Source: a virus. From it: 22,442 nt of DNA. The DNA is taken from IMG/VR virus record IMGVR_UViG_3300001213_000163, positions 1 to 22,442 of that record. One strand, written 5' to 3'. How positions within the stretch are numbered: position 1 is the first letter of the stretch; each line of letters begins with the position of its first letter. Below the pieces are notes generated by a model. It was not told the DNA's origin. It saw nothing but the letters and a program-made list of their open reading frames with translations, and made no database searches. Of the stretch, positions 1-8,298 are shown in pieces. Both the position numbers and the translations under genes were made by a program.

Positions 1-119
1 GACTGGACGTACTGATCGTCGTAGGTCCTGTTGACGTTGGCGGCGAACTTGAGGCTATTGACGAAGCCTCGCGCGACCTCCTTCGTCACCCAGGTGGGAG
101 TTGCGAGGGTGTTGGGCAC
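1..119 (-). CDS. Major coat protein, P22 gp5-like, N-terminal fragment cut by the window edge
   Basis: Only the first 39 codons are visible before the window ends. The start is GTG at 119, with GGAG six bases upstream, 36 nt after the scaffold stop. The protein opens VPNTLATPTWVTKEVARGF and continues through a NVNRTYDDQY stretch. That is the usual N-terminus of P22-like coat proteins, which begin with a PNTLxTP motif followed by a helix and a hydrophobic-VxRxYDxxF segment (family knowledge). Its place directly behind portal and scaffold fits head-gene order. It would form the icosahedral shell. The call rests on a short stretch plus position, so it is likely but not certain. Confidence 0.8.
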   Translation of the reverse strand, partial: MPNTLATPTWVTKEVARGFVNSLKFAANVNRTYDDQYVQ

Positions 120-155
120 CGATTACTCCAAACCGAGGCGCGGTGAAGCGCCGAA

Positions 156-1226
156 TTACCGCCGTGGGAGTGGTCGCCGATCCCGAGCGTTCGCCTTCAC
201 TACGTATTCATCGAAGGGAACTTCATCGGAGTCGATGTCACTCACGGCAGCATGTGGCGATCCCGTTACAGGCCGCACGGGAGGTTTCGCCTTGCTCACT
301 GCGGGAGGCGCTGCGCCTGCGGTAACAGCATCCAACCGCGTCTCGATTCTTGCGATTTCGCGGACCAGATCGCGCGGTCCCAGCGTCGCAAGTCGCTGCA
401 AGTCGTCAGGGTGCTCCGATAGGTGCAGCATCAGCCGTGGAGCATCGGCCGAGCCGACAATCTCTTCAGCGATAGCGTTCCAAACCGTGGGACGCTCGCC
501 GCGCTCAAGCATGGACAGCGGCTTGAGGTCTAGGATCTCAGGGGACACGCGCTCCGCGAACGTGGGATCGGCCTTGGCGAATGTCTCGATCTTCTCGCGG
601 AATCCGGTCACGCGCTTTTCGAGGGCCGCTTCGATGCGGACAGCCTGCTCGCGCTGATGAGCCTCTTGCTGGCGGGCGGCGAATTCCTGCCGCGCCTCCC
701 ACCGGGCCTGAGCCTTCACATAGTCCCGGTAGTTCTCGAATTGGTCCTCCTGCGGCTCCGGGTCGCCATCAGCCTGCGTGCCGGGCCTAGGGGTCGGCTG
801 GGAGGGTGCCGCAGGAGGTTTGCGAAGTTCCGCGAGTTCGGCCTCGAGCCGAGCTTTCTCGGCGGCGAGGGCATCCCGCTCGCGCTTGGCCTCGGCCGCC
901 TGGCGGGTCGCCTGGAGCATCCGGGCCCTAGGGTCGTGCCTTGGCTTGCCAAGTGGCCGTTCGTGCTCTGGGCGCTCGTCCTGCTCGTCCTCAGAGGCAT
1001 CCTCGTCGGCATCCTTGGCCGGCTCCGCGTGGACGTTCTCGGCGGGGCGGAACTTGCCGTCAGGATTGCGCGTCGGCTCTGCGGGGACGGGCGGGATCGG
1101 CTTCGCCGGCTTCGCCTTGAGAGGCTCGGCCTTGTCCTCGGTGGCGAAATTGGCCTTGATCTGCTCGGGCGTCTCGTCCGAGGACGTGACGGAGAAGTCA
1201 TCTATCTGGACTGCGGGGCTGGTCAC
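156..1226 (-). CDS. Scaffolding protein, P22-like head assembly
   Basis: This 356-aa hydrophilic protein has no membrane segment. Residues 30-100 are Pro/Glu/Asp/Lys-rich and probably disordered. Residues about 103-136 and 165-220 are Ala/Glu/Arg/Gln-rich and should form coiled coils. The C-terminus is basic (ARDRRPLPRR), matching the P22 scaffold, whose basic C-terminal helix-turn-helix contacts coat (family knowledge). The GTG start at 1226 overlaps the stop of the upstream HTH gene as GTGA, and GGAG lies nine bases upstream. Coat follows 36 nt downstream. The role is assigned from composition and from lying between portal and coat; sequence similarity to named scaffolds is weak by eye. Confidence 0.82.
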   Translation of the reverse strand: MTSPAVQIDDFSVTSSDETPEQIKANFATEDKAEPLKAKPAKPIPPVPAEPTRNPDGKFRPAENVHAEPAKDADEDASEDEQDERPEHERPLGKPRHDPRARMLQATRQAAEAKRERDALAAEKARLEAELAELRKPPAAPSQPTPRPGTQADGDPEPQEDQFENYRDYVKAQARWEARQEFAARQQEAHQREQAVRIEAALEKRVTGFREKIETFAKADPTFAERVSPEILDLKPLSMLERGERPTVWNAIAEEIVGSADAPRLMLHLSEHPDDLQRLATLGPRDLVREIARIETRLDAVTAGAAPPAVSKAKPPVRPVTGSPHAAVSDIDSDEVPFDEYVVKANARDRRPLPRR

Positions 1227-1402
1227 AGTTTCGGCTCCCGTATAAGGCTGTCAACGTAAATCAGCCGCTGACCACTCGGCAGAATCACGTAATCCAAACG
1301 TCCAGCCTTCATCCAGTTATAGAGGGTAGCCCTACATCTCCGAGAGATTAGACACGCTTGGACAACATTTACGCGAGGCTGCGAAATGTCCAAAGCGTCC
1401 AT
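1223..1402 (-). CDS. Excisionase/MerR-type helix-turn-helix protein (59 aa)
   Basis: This short gene starts at ATG 1402 and ends in a TGA that overlaps the scaffold GTG (GTGA). The product contains VVQACLISRRCRATLYNWMK (residues 13-32), then a turn and a beta-wing with LPSGQRLIYVDSLI (41-54). This is the layout of the HTH_17/excisionase DNA-binding fold: the first helix pair reads V-x-x-A-x-x-I-S-x-x-T-L-Y-N-W, followed by a wing and a final helix. It is translationally coupled to scaffold, so it should be made with the late head proteins. A DNA-binding protein here is unusual. It could regulate late genes, act in packaging or be a small remnant of a mobile gene; nothing in the sequence decides between these. 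Confidence 0.75.
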   Translation of the reverse strand: MDALDISQPRVNVVQACLISRRCRATLYNWMKAGRLDYVILPSGQRLIYVDSLIREPKL

Positions 1403-1464
1403 TTAGGGGCACCTAGCCCGCGAAAATACTGTCTCAGTCTGTAACATTCCCGCCGCGACGCCTG

Positions 1465-1659
1465 CTAAACCAGCCCCGTGAGAAATAGTGCGACACCTAG
1501 GGACATCCGCGACATGGCGTGTGCTATTCCTCTTGGCGTGATGCGGAGAAATAGCGGGCAAACACAGGAAAAAGCGACCACCGCGCCCACTACTCTCCCA
1601 ACCGTGAGCATGGCTCGCCGGGGCGGCGACGGAGCGACAGCGGCGAGCCATCGGACCAC
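1465..1659 (-). CDS. Possible small membrane protein (64 aa)
   Basis: An open frame from GTG 1659, with GGAG eight bases upstream, runs to TAG at 1465. It encodes a basic N-terminus and a hydrophobic stretch around residues 19-37 (LTVGRVVGAVVAFSCVCPLF). A second short hydrophobic stretch ends the protein (SLGVALFLTGLV). It is separated by about 60 nt from the HTH gene and by about 230 nt from the gene upstream, unlike the tight packing elsewhere. Third-position GC is lower than in the neighbours. A competing frame over the same bases gives an Arg/Ser-rich product that looks like a shadow. The hydrophobic pattern is the only real support. Confidence 0.33.
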   Translation of the reverse strand: MVRWLAAVAPSPPRRAMLTVGRVVGAVVAFSCVCPLFLRITPRGIAHAMSRMSLGVALFLTGLV

Positions 1660-1815
1660 CTTGAAGCTCCGTAGGACCCACAGGACGGTCGATCCGCGCA
1701 AAGGTTCTCCTGCGGTTAACGCCGCAGTCTCTACCGGGCAACGGGCTGGTAGTCGATCCAGCAAAGGCCATACGTCCCGGTCCCCGCTGACACTCCAAAG
1801 AGAACCGCTCAAGCG

Positions 1816-1866
1816 GAGCCCTGAAAACCTGTAGGGCAGGGCTCAGGATCGGCCGGGGCGCCCTAC
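1816..1866 (-). terminator. Hairpin cluster behind the portal unit, possible terminator
   Basis: Read on the minus strand, GTAGGGC (1866-1860) pairs with GCCCTAC (1837-1831). It is followed by AGG and four T residues, which resembles a weak intrinsic terminator with a large loop. The abutting GAGCCCTG (1844-1837) can pair with CAGGGCTC (1823-1816). A third small stem, CCGCT/AGCGG, follows at about 1805-1816. The two main stems share one base, so they may compete. The T-run is short and the first loop is 22 nt, so termination is only a possibility. The rest of 1660-1890 shows no convincing gene. Confidence 0.3.
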
Positions 1867-1890
1867 CGTCAGTAGGGAATGGCCGAGGAC

Positions 1891-2079
1891 TCACTTCCCC
1901 GTCAGCAGCCACCGCAGCCGCCCCCGAAATCCCCGGTGCAGCAGGATCGACTCCAGCCCCTCGATACGCATCCGGTCGAGCCGTTCGTTGTTCAGCGCCG
2001 CCTGGACCGCAGGGCGCACGTCCAGCGCAGCATCAGCGCGTCTTTGGAGTTCGCGCCGGCTGATCTTGACAACCACCAT
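1891..2079 (-). CDS. Small basic protein after portal (62 aa), unknown function
   Basis: The gene starts at ATG 2079, overlapping the portal stop by one base (TGATG), so the two are probably translated together. The product opens MVVVKISRRELQRRADAAL and is rich in Arg and Leu with helical periodicity. It has no cysteine pairs and no long hydrophobic run. It is followed by the hairpin cluster and looks like the last gene of this transcription segment. No family is recognised. Its position suggests a minor head or head-assembly role, which is inference only. Confidence 0.7.
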   Translation of the reverse strand: MVVVKISRRELQRRADAALDVRPAVQAALNNERLDRMRIEGLESILLHRGFRGRLRWLLTGK

Positions 2080-4322
2080 CAGAGCCCCTCGCTTACTGCC
2101 TGCGACCCTATCGGCTCCTCGCCCTCGAGCGGAGCCTGCAACGGCTCAACCTTCGCAGCGAGCATCTGGGACGCGGCGTCCGCAAGCATGTCCTGCTGCG
2201 CCTGGTGAGCCACCACGCCATGCTCATGTGCCCGATCCTTCGCCGCCTCCGTCGCCTTCACGAAAGCGTCCAGCTTCGCAAGCATCAGGTCCGTTTGCGC
2301 CTTGATTCGCTCGATCTCTAACCTCGTCTGGTTGTCCATCTGCGCCTTGGCGAGCATCGCCTGTTGCTTGGCCTGCTCCTGCTGCAACATTTGCGCGGCC
2401 TGCTGGAGTTGCTGCTTAAGCATCTGATTTTCTTGGCCGAGAGCCTGAGCCTGCTCCGGGGTCGGCCCCTGCTGCTCATCGCCGGGCTCGAGGCCGGGGA
2501 ACTGCTTTTCCCGCATCTTCTTCAGCAGGTCCGCGATTTCCTTAGCTCCGGGGAAGTCACGGAAGCGGAAGTACGTCGGGCCGATGAGCGGCATTAACTG
2601 CGGCGCCGCCTGGAGGATCTGCCCGATTTCGTCTGCGCCCTGCTGGAGTCGAGACTGCCACGACTTCCCGATAGTGACGTTGACGCCGTAGCGGCCTCGA
2701 GCGAGGTCGTAGTGCTTCACGTTAGGCGGCTTCGGAACCCCCTCGGGGATCTGCACCGGCTGCGGGCGCCCCGTGTCTTGGTTTTCGACGTAGGGCTGAT
2801 TGAGCATCACCTCGGAGGTGTTGTCCTCGAAATCCAAGGTCCGCGCGATCCGCCCCGGCCGGTCGTAGATTTTGGGGATCAGGTCCAAAATCACTTTGGC
2901 CTCGTAGCTCATGCTCACGTCGGCCAGGTTGTGCAGATAGTGGGAGGTTCCCGCGTCCGTCTGGGACTGGAGCGCCATGATGGCCTTCCCAGACTTGGCG
3001 CGGTCGGTGACGTTTCCGAGGGCGGGGTCGAACGTGGACGTTGACGCCTGGATGAACTCGTCGGCCTGCTGGAGCAGTGCCATGGACGGGCCAAGCCGCC
3101 CAACGTCCACCTGGACGCGCTGCGGAGGCGGAGCCGGCGAGCCGGCGATAGTCGTGCCCTTGTACATCAGCACGGGGAAGTTCCGCGTATTCGACTGCTG
3201 CCAGAGGGCCTCGTATCCCTCGATCTGTCCTTCAGCCACAATCCAAGGGGCGCGGGGTTCGAGCGCCGCCAGTTCCACGGCAGACGATGCCGCGTAGTTG
3301 AAAAGCCGCTGAGCGTCCCGCGCGCCACGGATCAGCCCCACCCATCGGCGCTCGGCGTCGAACGGCTGGAGTTCGCGCCCGATCACGGGAACGAGTGGGA
3401 TGTACTGCCCGTTCCACTCGGCTTCCTCTAGGACTTCGTGAGCCGTGACCTTGAACCAACGGATGCTCCTCTTGCTGTGGATGCGCTCCTTGTCCTCGGG
3501 CACTACGTCGGCTTGCTCCTCGCCTTCCTCGAGCTCCTCCTTAACGACCACCTTGCCGTCCCGGTAGATCAGCGTCTCTTCGGCGTACTCCACGCGGAAG
3601 TACTCCGCGACCAGGAACGCGCGCTCGTCGCCGTCACCCTTGATCCAGTTCGGCTCATCCCGTACCAAGTCCGCGAAGTCACTATCGGCAAGCTGCGAAA
3701 GCTGCGACTTCGGATACAGCCGCGTGAACCGATCCTTCGGCACCCATGAAGTCACAAACGCCCACTCGCCGTCAGAGTAGTCGGGTTCCTGGGCCGCAGG
3801 GTCGAAGTACACCGCGTCCTGATACAGAAGCCGGCGGATGACGATCTTCTGGTCGAACTCGTTTCCGCCCTCCTCGTCCCATTCGGTGTCGATGCGATAG
3901 GCTCCACGCCCGGCCTTGACGGCGCGCTCGAACGCCCAAGTCCGTGCCAGCCCCGCTCGAGAGTCACGCTCGATCTTGCGATAAAGCCCCTGGATTACCT
4001 CCGCCGTGTCGTCATCAGCGTCCTCCGAGAGCGGATGGATGTTGACGCCGAGATGCGCCGCCCGCTCTTGGTTGAGGATGATCTGCACCGGCTGGTCCAG
4101 CTTCGGGATTGACAGGATCGGCCGGGGCGGAATGGGCACGCCGGCCACGGCGGTTCCGATGCGCTGGCGCTGCGCGTCCGTGTCCCACTGCATCTCAGGG
4201 ACCTGGAACCGTAGATCCTCGCGCTCCCGCTCGCGCTGGCGCTGGTCCGCCTCGGTAGCCCACTTGAAACGCTTTTTGGCTTCCTCGAGGATCTTGTCGT
4301 GGTCCGTCTTTCTCACATCCAT
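2079..4322 (-). CDS. Portal protein, P22 gp1-like
   Basis: This 747-aa protein matches the P22 portal family in length (P22 gp1 is about 725 aa) and layout. The N-terminus is highly charged with an RQREREREDLRF stretch. Next come a clip/stem-type segment with NQERAAHLGVNIHPLSEDAD near residue 85 and a long core containing WVPKDRFTRLYPKSQ. The C-terminal region from about residue 630 is Gln-rich coiled coil (QMLKQQLQQAAQMLQQEQAKQQA), corresponding to the barrel and tail of this family. It forms the dodecameric DNA gate to which terminase docks and through which DNA leaves. The start is ATG 4322 with AGGAG six bases upstream. Confidence 0.95.
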   Translation of the reverse strand: MDVRKTDHDKILEEAKKRFKWATEADQRQREREREDLRFQVPEMQWDTDAQRQRIGTAVAGVPIPPRPILSIPKLDQPVQIILNQERAAHLGVNIHPLSEDADDDTAEVIQGLYRKIERDSRAGLARTWAFERAVKAGRGAYRIDTEWDEEGGNEFDQKIVIRRLLYQDAVYFDPAAQEPDYSDGEWAFVTSWVPKDRFTRLYPKSQLSQLADSDFADLVRDEPNWIKGDGDERAFLVAEYFRVEYAEETLIYRDGKVVVKEELEEGEEQADVVPEDKERIHSKRSIRWFKVTAHEVLEEAEWNGQYIPLVPVIGRELQPFDAERRWVGLIRGARDAQRLFNYAASSAVELAALEPRAPWIVAEGQIEGYEALWQQSNTRNFPVLMYKGTTIAGSPAPPPQRVQVDVGRLGPSMALLQQADEFIQASTSTFDPALGNVTDRAKSGKAIMALQSQTDAGTSHYLHNLADVSMSYEAKVILDLIPKIYDRPGRIARTLDFEDNTSEVMLNQPYVENQDTGRPQPVQIPEGVPKPPNVKHYDLARGRYGVNVTIGKSWQSRLQQGADEIGQILQAAPQLMPLIGPTYFRFRDFPGAKEIADLLKKMREKQFPGLEPGDEQQGPTPEQAQALGQENQMLKQQLQQAAQMLQQEQAKQQAMLAKAQMDNQTRLEIERIKAQTDLMLAKLDAFVKATEAAKDRAHEHGVVAHQAQQDMLADAASQMLAAKVEPLQAPLEGEEPIGSQAVSEGL

Positions 4323-4331
4323 CGAGGACTC

Positions 4332-4637
4332 CTAGAGCAGATACCGCTCATAGAACCGCATCAGTTCGATATGCGTGTCGTAGCCTTGCGGCGTCAATCC
4401 TTGGTCCACTTGCCACGGCGGGCAGCATCGGTCGGGATCGAGTTCGTGCGCCTGCTGACGTAGCGCCTTGGCCTCCTCGATCTTGAGCCGCGCCCCCGTC
4501 CAGTCATGATCCTTCCGCATCCGCTGCGCGTGGCGATGCGCGAGCACTGACGCCTGGAGCAGTGCGCGGACCTGTTCCGGCACTTCGGGCGGCGGTTCCG
4601 GCTTCGGAGGCTTGCCAGCGTCAGGAGGCTTTGGCAT
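4332..4637 (-). CDS. Proline-rich small protein (101 aa), unknown
   Basis: The gene starts at ATG 4637, sharing one base with the stop of the fibre-like gene upstream (TAATG), and ends 9 nt before portal. Residues 3-20 are almost all Pro, Lys and Glu (KPPDAGKPPKPEPPPEVPE). The rest is helical, with an ALLQASVLAHRHAQRMRKDH segment and a C-terminal ELMRFYERYLL. One CC pair is present. It is sandwiched between two virion genes, so a small structural or assembly role is plausible. No family is recognised. Confidence 0.7.
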   Translation of the reverse strand: MPKPPDAGKPPKPEPPPEVPEQVRALLQASVLAHRHAQRMRKDHDWTGARLKIEEAKALRQQAHELDPDRCCPPWQVDQGLTPQGYDTHIELMRFYERYLL

Positions 4638-6364
4638 TACTCGTACACCACCGTACAGCCGGCGTTAGCCGTAGCGACGACCAAGGTTAGCCCAACTGTG
4701 AAGGCCGCGTCCTGTAGGTTGATGTCGAAAGGCGTCGTCAGCGCACCCATCGACCCACTCGTCCACAGAACCGCACCCGTAGAAGCGAGCGCGTCGTACA
4801 GCGTTACCACGGCGTTATTGGACACGCTGTTGATGGCGATGCCGCGCACGTTCCCGGGGCCGTACTTCAGAACGACGCCCGCTGTCTGGCCCACCGCGAA
4901 GTTGTAATAGACCGGTTGCGTAACGAGCTGTCCCAACCGGGCGATATGCGCCGTCCGCGTGAAGTACGACACCGCAGCGGAGTTGCCCGAGTTCACTACG
5001 TCCATCCAGACGTAGAAGTGAACCGTATCCGTCAGCGTCGTCGTGGAGCCTGTGACCTTGTGCAGCGGAACCCCGCCCACGGCGAAGGTAAACGACCCAT
5101 TCGTGAGCAGGATCTCCCAAACTGTGTTATTGGTCGTGGGAGCGTAGGTATACCCAAGCTGGCCGTTGAACGATCCCGAGGACACACGCGTCTCGTTGCC
5201 TGTCTTGAGCGTCACCACGGAGAACGTGGTCCCGTCCAGTTCAAAGTACGCGCCGTCCGTGATCGTGGGCATCGCGGACGATGCCGCAGCCACGCCCCAC
5301 CGCCTCTTGACGTTCGCCGTTCCAGTGTCTCCGAGCCGCATGTGCGCCCGGAACTTGTTGGTCGCGCCTGAGACGTACCGAGCCGCACGCTTGGAGTAGA
5401 GGCGGGCATAGTGCCCGTTCGCAGTCCCGCTCTTGATCTCGACGTTCGACCCCGAGATGGTGACGGTGCCGGTCGAAACCGAGGTTAGCCAGAAGTTAGG
5501 ATCGAGCGTCCCGCCCTCGAACTGCGCCCCCACCAACCGATACCGGGGCGAGGTCTGTAGCTCCTGATTGGGCGTGAACGCTGCCGGCCCGTTTCCAAAG
5601 TTGTCGCCCTGGACCGAGACCTTGAGGTTCCCCTGCGCGTCCAAGGAGCGCGGAACGGCCTCGACCACGGGACAAAGCGCCGTCTGAAGCCGGAACGTGG
5701 TGGTCGTCTCCGACATAGTTGTAACGACCACACGGACGTAGCTACTGATCGCCTGGACTGTCACGCCGAAGTTGGAGTTCGCGGTGTAGTAGTAGGTGTC
5801 GGACAAGTCCCAGTTCGGCGTGGCGTTCGGGGACTGCTGCACCTTGATGATGCAGTTCTTATCAGCCAAGAGCGATACCTGGATGCCGGCCACGCCGAGC
5901 GTCGAGGTCTTGGTCCCCGTGAAGGTGTAGCTATTCCCGGCGGCGAGATTGGTCGTGCTCGAGTTGTTCGCGTCGGCAATGACTGTCTGCACTGCCGCCA
6001 CGTTGAGATGCTTCGTCCCATCTGCCGCGTCCGAGGTGCCTATGGCGTTCCCGGCCGTGTCTTGGATCGTGGCCTTGAGCCCGCCTCCGGTAGCGAGCGC
6101 CGCCGGCAAGCCACCGTTCAGCAGCGTCCGCAGCCGCTTGAGGATCGCCACGACTGAGCCGTTCCCCGAAGCCGACTCCGTGTCCGTCGTCGCGCCCTCG
6201 GCAACGTCCGATCCATCGGGGACCATTACGGACACACCTACCGCACCATGAGGCTGCGTCCCCGGAACCCACTCGAGCGTCCCGATGTCCCAGAAGTGCA
6301 TCAGCGACGCGGACTGCACGTACTGCTGTGGGTATTCGTCGGGGTTGTTGCGGAGCAGTGTCAC
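4637..6364 (-). CDS. Beta-rich virion structural protein, fibre or decoration type (575 aa)
   Basis: The 575-aa product is dominated by Thr, Ser, Gly, Val and Asn, as in phage fibres and beta-sandwich decoration proteins. Residues about 20-35 contain a LMHFWDIGTLEWVPGTQP motif. Residues about 125-235 form one domain with the pattern ADKNCIIKVQQSPNATPNWD followed by alternating beta strands and VVEAVPRSLDAQGNLKV. Residues about 280-480 look like a carbohydrate-binding or jelly-roll beta-sandwich. The GTG start at 6364 overlaps the preceding stop as GTGA. It sits between terminase and portal rather than among tail genes, so it may be a head fibre or head-tail component. Structural nature is well supported; the exact location in the virion is inference. 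Confidence 0.78.
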   Translation of the reverse strand: MTLLRNNPDEYPQQYVQSASLMHFWDIGTLEWVPGTQPHGAVGVSVMVPDGSDVAEGATTDTESASGNGSVVAILKRLRTLLNGGLPAALATGGGLKATIQDTAGNAIGTSDAADGTKHLNVAAVQTVIADANNSSTTNLAAGNSYTFTGTKTSTLGVAGIQVSLLADKNCIIKVQQSPNATPNWDLSDTYYYTANSNFGVTVQAISSYVRVVVTTMSETTTTFRLQTALCPVVEAVPRSLDAQGNLKVSVQGDNFGNGPAAFTPNQELQTSPRYRLVGAQFEGGTLDPNFWLTSVSTGTVTISGSNVEIKSGTANGHYARLYSKRAARYVSGATNKFRAHMRLGDTGTANVKRRWGVAAASSAMPTITDGAYFELDGTTFSVVTLKTGNETRVSSGSFNGQLGYTYAPTTNNTVWEILLTNGSFTFAVGGVPLHKVTGSTTTLTDTVHFYVWMDVVNSGNSAAVSYFTRTAHIARLGQLVTQPVYYNFAVGQTAGVVLKYGPGNVRGIAINSVSNNAVVTLYDALASTGAVLWTSGSMGALTTPFDINLQDAAFTVGLTLVVATANAGCTVVYE

Positions 6365-6582
6365 CGCGTCACCTTGGCCTTGAGGTCCCAGAGCACCTTG
6401 CCTAACTCCTCACGGACTGCCCGGAGCACGGCCTCCTTGCCCGTCAGCAGCCCTATCGGCCGCTGCGCCAGCCTCGCGCACACGTCCTCAACCATGTCCG
6501 TCTCGATGCCGTCCTTGCCGGCCCTCCATTTCACGATCTCGCCGGTTTGCTTGTAGACGACCTGGAGGCGGTAGTCGCTCAT
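6361..6582 (-). CDS. Small protein between terminase and structural gene (73 aa), unknown
   Basis: The gene starts at ATG 6582, overlapping the terminase stop as ATGA, and its own stop overlaps the next GTG. The product begins MSDYRLQVVYKQTGEIVKWR, a short beta hairpin, then has a helical half with VEDVCARLAQRPIGLLTGKE and AVLRAVREELGKVLWDLKAK. Similar small proteins follow TerL in other phages, but no function is known to me. Tight coupling on both sides makes it a confident gene with an unknown role. Confidence 0.75.
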   Translation of the reverse strand: MSDYRLQVVYKQTGEIVKWRAGKDGIETDMVEDVCARLAQRPIGLLTGKEAVLRAVREELGKVLWDLKAKVTR

Positions 6583-7904
6583 GACCAGCCCCACGCCGCC
6601 GGCATCGGCGGCACCTCGGCGCGCTTCTGCTCGCGCGGAATCTGATGCCGCACCGCAAGCCCTCGGAGCGCGTCGCTCGCGTGGCTCGCCCAGTCGTGCA
6701 CGGGCGTCGCCTTGAACTCGTTGAGACGCTGGTTGTAGTCGCGGCGGTAGTGCATCAGCGCCTCGAGCCCGGCCTTACACTTCTCCGCGTCGAACCAGCA
6801 GCGAGGAAGTAGCATCCGAACGGCGTGGATGCCTTCCTCCACTTCTCCAGCCATCGCGTCATGGATGCGTGGGTGCTGGTCGAAGCGGATGCCGAGGGCG
6901 AGTGCCACCTCGAGACGCGACCGGCCCGAGGACAGTTCGCGCACCTGGATATCGTGCGGAGCCCAATGCTTGCCATAGCTATACCCGCGCCCGCGCAGCA
7001 TCGTGGCATAGTGCGGGAAGCCCTCGCCGGAGGCTTCGTAGTAGTCGATCAGCCGCACCTCGCCCGACCGTAGCGACTGCGAGAACCAGACGGCCATCGC
7101 GTCCCCGATGCCGAGGTCCCAATCCGTGTCCACCGGCAGCGCGGGATCGTAGGGGACCGAGGTTATCCGCCCGGCAACGCGGCACTCCTCGAGTTCGCGG
7201 GTGTAGATCGCGCCCTTGACCGAAGCCTCGAATGAGCACTCATACTCCTGCGCGTACTCATCGCGTGTCATTACGGCGCGGGCCTTGGCTAGCTCCTGCT
7301 CGGGGACTAGCCCCGTCTCCGAGGCGGGATAGGAGCGGAAGAACCAATCGGCGTCTCCCGCGAACTCACGCGCCCGAGAGGTCTGCATCTGGTCGTAGAG
7401 TTCGTTGTCCCGCCCGTTCGGCGTGCCACAGAACATGGACCAGCCCTGCCGGTCAACCAGTGTCGCGCGCAGAACCTCGCTATAGACGTTCCGCGCCATG
7501 AGCGAAGCCTCGTCTAGCACGATGCCATCGAAGTACAGCCCGCGCAGCGACTGCGGGTTGTCCGCGCCGTAGATGCGGACCTGGCCCCCGTTCGGGAAGT
7601 CCACGCGCAGTTCGGACTGGTTCACCTTCACGCCCGGGAACGGAGACGAGTAGTGGACGAGGTAATCCCACGCGGCAGACTTCTCCTGCGAGTACGTCGG
7701 CCCGATCAGACCAAAGCGAGGCCGATCCTTCTTGCATTCAATCGCACCCCGGATCAGTTGATTCACGGCCAAAACGGTCTTTCCGAAGCGGCGGTGACAA
7801 ACCAGCACGCCGAACCGGGCGCCCTTGCGGAATAGGTCATGGATCGCACGCTGCTGCGGGCGCGGCTTGTACGGGATCGTGACGACAACCTCGCCCTTAC
7901 TCAT
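6579..7904 (-). CDS. terL: Terminase large subunit, packaging ATPase and nuclease
   Basis: This 441-aa protein has both terminase domains. The ATPase half shows Walker A CHRRFGKT at residues 36-43, Walker B IVLDEA at 128-133 and the coupling motif FCGTPNG at 158-164. The RNase-H-fold nuclease half shows acidic residues in VDTDWDLGIGD (258-268), followed by a HWAPHDIQVREL motif and a final HASDALR. It cuts concatemeric DNA and pumps it through the portal. The length is typical (about 430-500 aa). ATG 7904 overlaps the small-subunit stop by eight bases, so the two subunits are coupled. Confidence 0.96.
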   Translation of the reverse strand: MSKGEVVVTIPYKPRPQQRAIHDLFRKGARFGVLVCHRRFGKTVLAVNQLIRGAIECKKDRPRFGLIGPTYSQEKSAAWDYLVHYSSPFPGVKVNQSELRVDFPNGGQVRIYGADNPQSLRGLYFDGIVLDEASLMARNVYSEVLRATLVDRQGWSMFCGTPNGRDNELYDQMQTSRAREFAGDADWFFRSYPASETGLVPEQELAKARAVMTRDEYAQEYECSFEASVKGAIYTRELEECRVAGRITSVPYDPALPVDTDWDLGIGDAMAVWFSQSLRSGEVRLIDYYEASGEGFPHYATMLRGRGYSYGKHWAPHDIQVRELSSGRSRLEVALALGIRFDQHPRIHDAMAGEVEEGIHAVRMLLPRCWFDAEKCKAGLEALMHYRRDYNQRLNEFKATPVHDWASHASDALRGLAVRHQIPREQKRAEVPPMPAAWGWS

Positions 7905-8298
7905 CAGCCCAACGCACTACCAGATTCACCGGGAACGGAACAGTCGGCTCCTGCTCTGCGGGCTTATCTATCGCGCGGTTCATCAGGTCCGTGAACGCTT
8001 GGATGGACGGATCTTTCGCCCATACCTCGATGATTTCCTCTTCGGTGTTGAGCTTCTCCGGCGTCTCCACCACGCGCTCAAACTTCCCGCTTTTCTTCGA
8101 CCGGACGACAAGGAACTTGAGCCCAAGAGCGTTCTCGATCTGCGCGCTCACAAGGTCGGGCATCTTCTCGAGGACTTGCTTGCGTAGCTTGTCCCGCGCC
8201 TTGAGTTTGAGTGCTTGGGACTCCGCGAACACGCCGGGCGGGCGAACCACCTTGCCCCGTGGCCGACCACCTCCGCGACGAGCGCCACCGCGAGGCAT
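7897..8298 (-). CDS. terS: Terminase small subunit (133 aa)
   Basis: The product opens MPRGGARRGGGRPRGK, the basic PRGGxRxGxGRP leader common to many phage small terminases. A helical body follows with LKARDKLRKQVLEKMPDLV, a central segment of charged residues and a C-terminal EEIIEVWAKDPSIQAFTDLM. It would recognise packaging sites and hand DNA to TerL. It lies directly upstream of TerL with coupled start and stop. The ATG at 8298 shares one base with the stop of the preceding small gene (TAATG). The assignment comes from the N-terminal motif and position. Confidence 0.85.
   Translation of the reverse strand: MPRGGARRGGGRPRGKVVRPPGVFAESQALKLKARDKLRKQVLEKMPDLVSAQIENALGLKFLVVRSKKSGKFERVVETPEKLNTEEEIIEVWAKDPSIQAFTDLMNRAIDKPAEQEPTVPFPVNLVVRWADE

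Noticed and set aside
1403-1912. Minus-strand open frame of 169 codons between portal unit and HTH gene
   Set aside because: The product is Arg/Pro/Ser-rich without domain features, overlaps the end of the 62-aa gene and passes through the hairpins. The other frame at 1465-1659 has a better hydrophobic pattern, and even that is uncertain.
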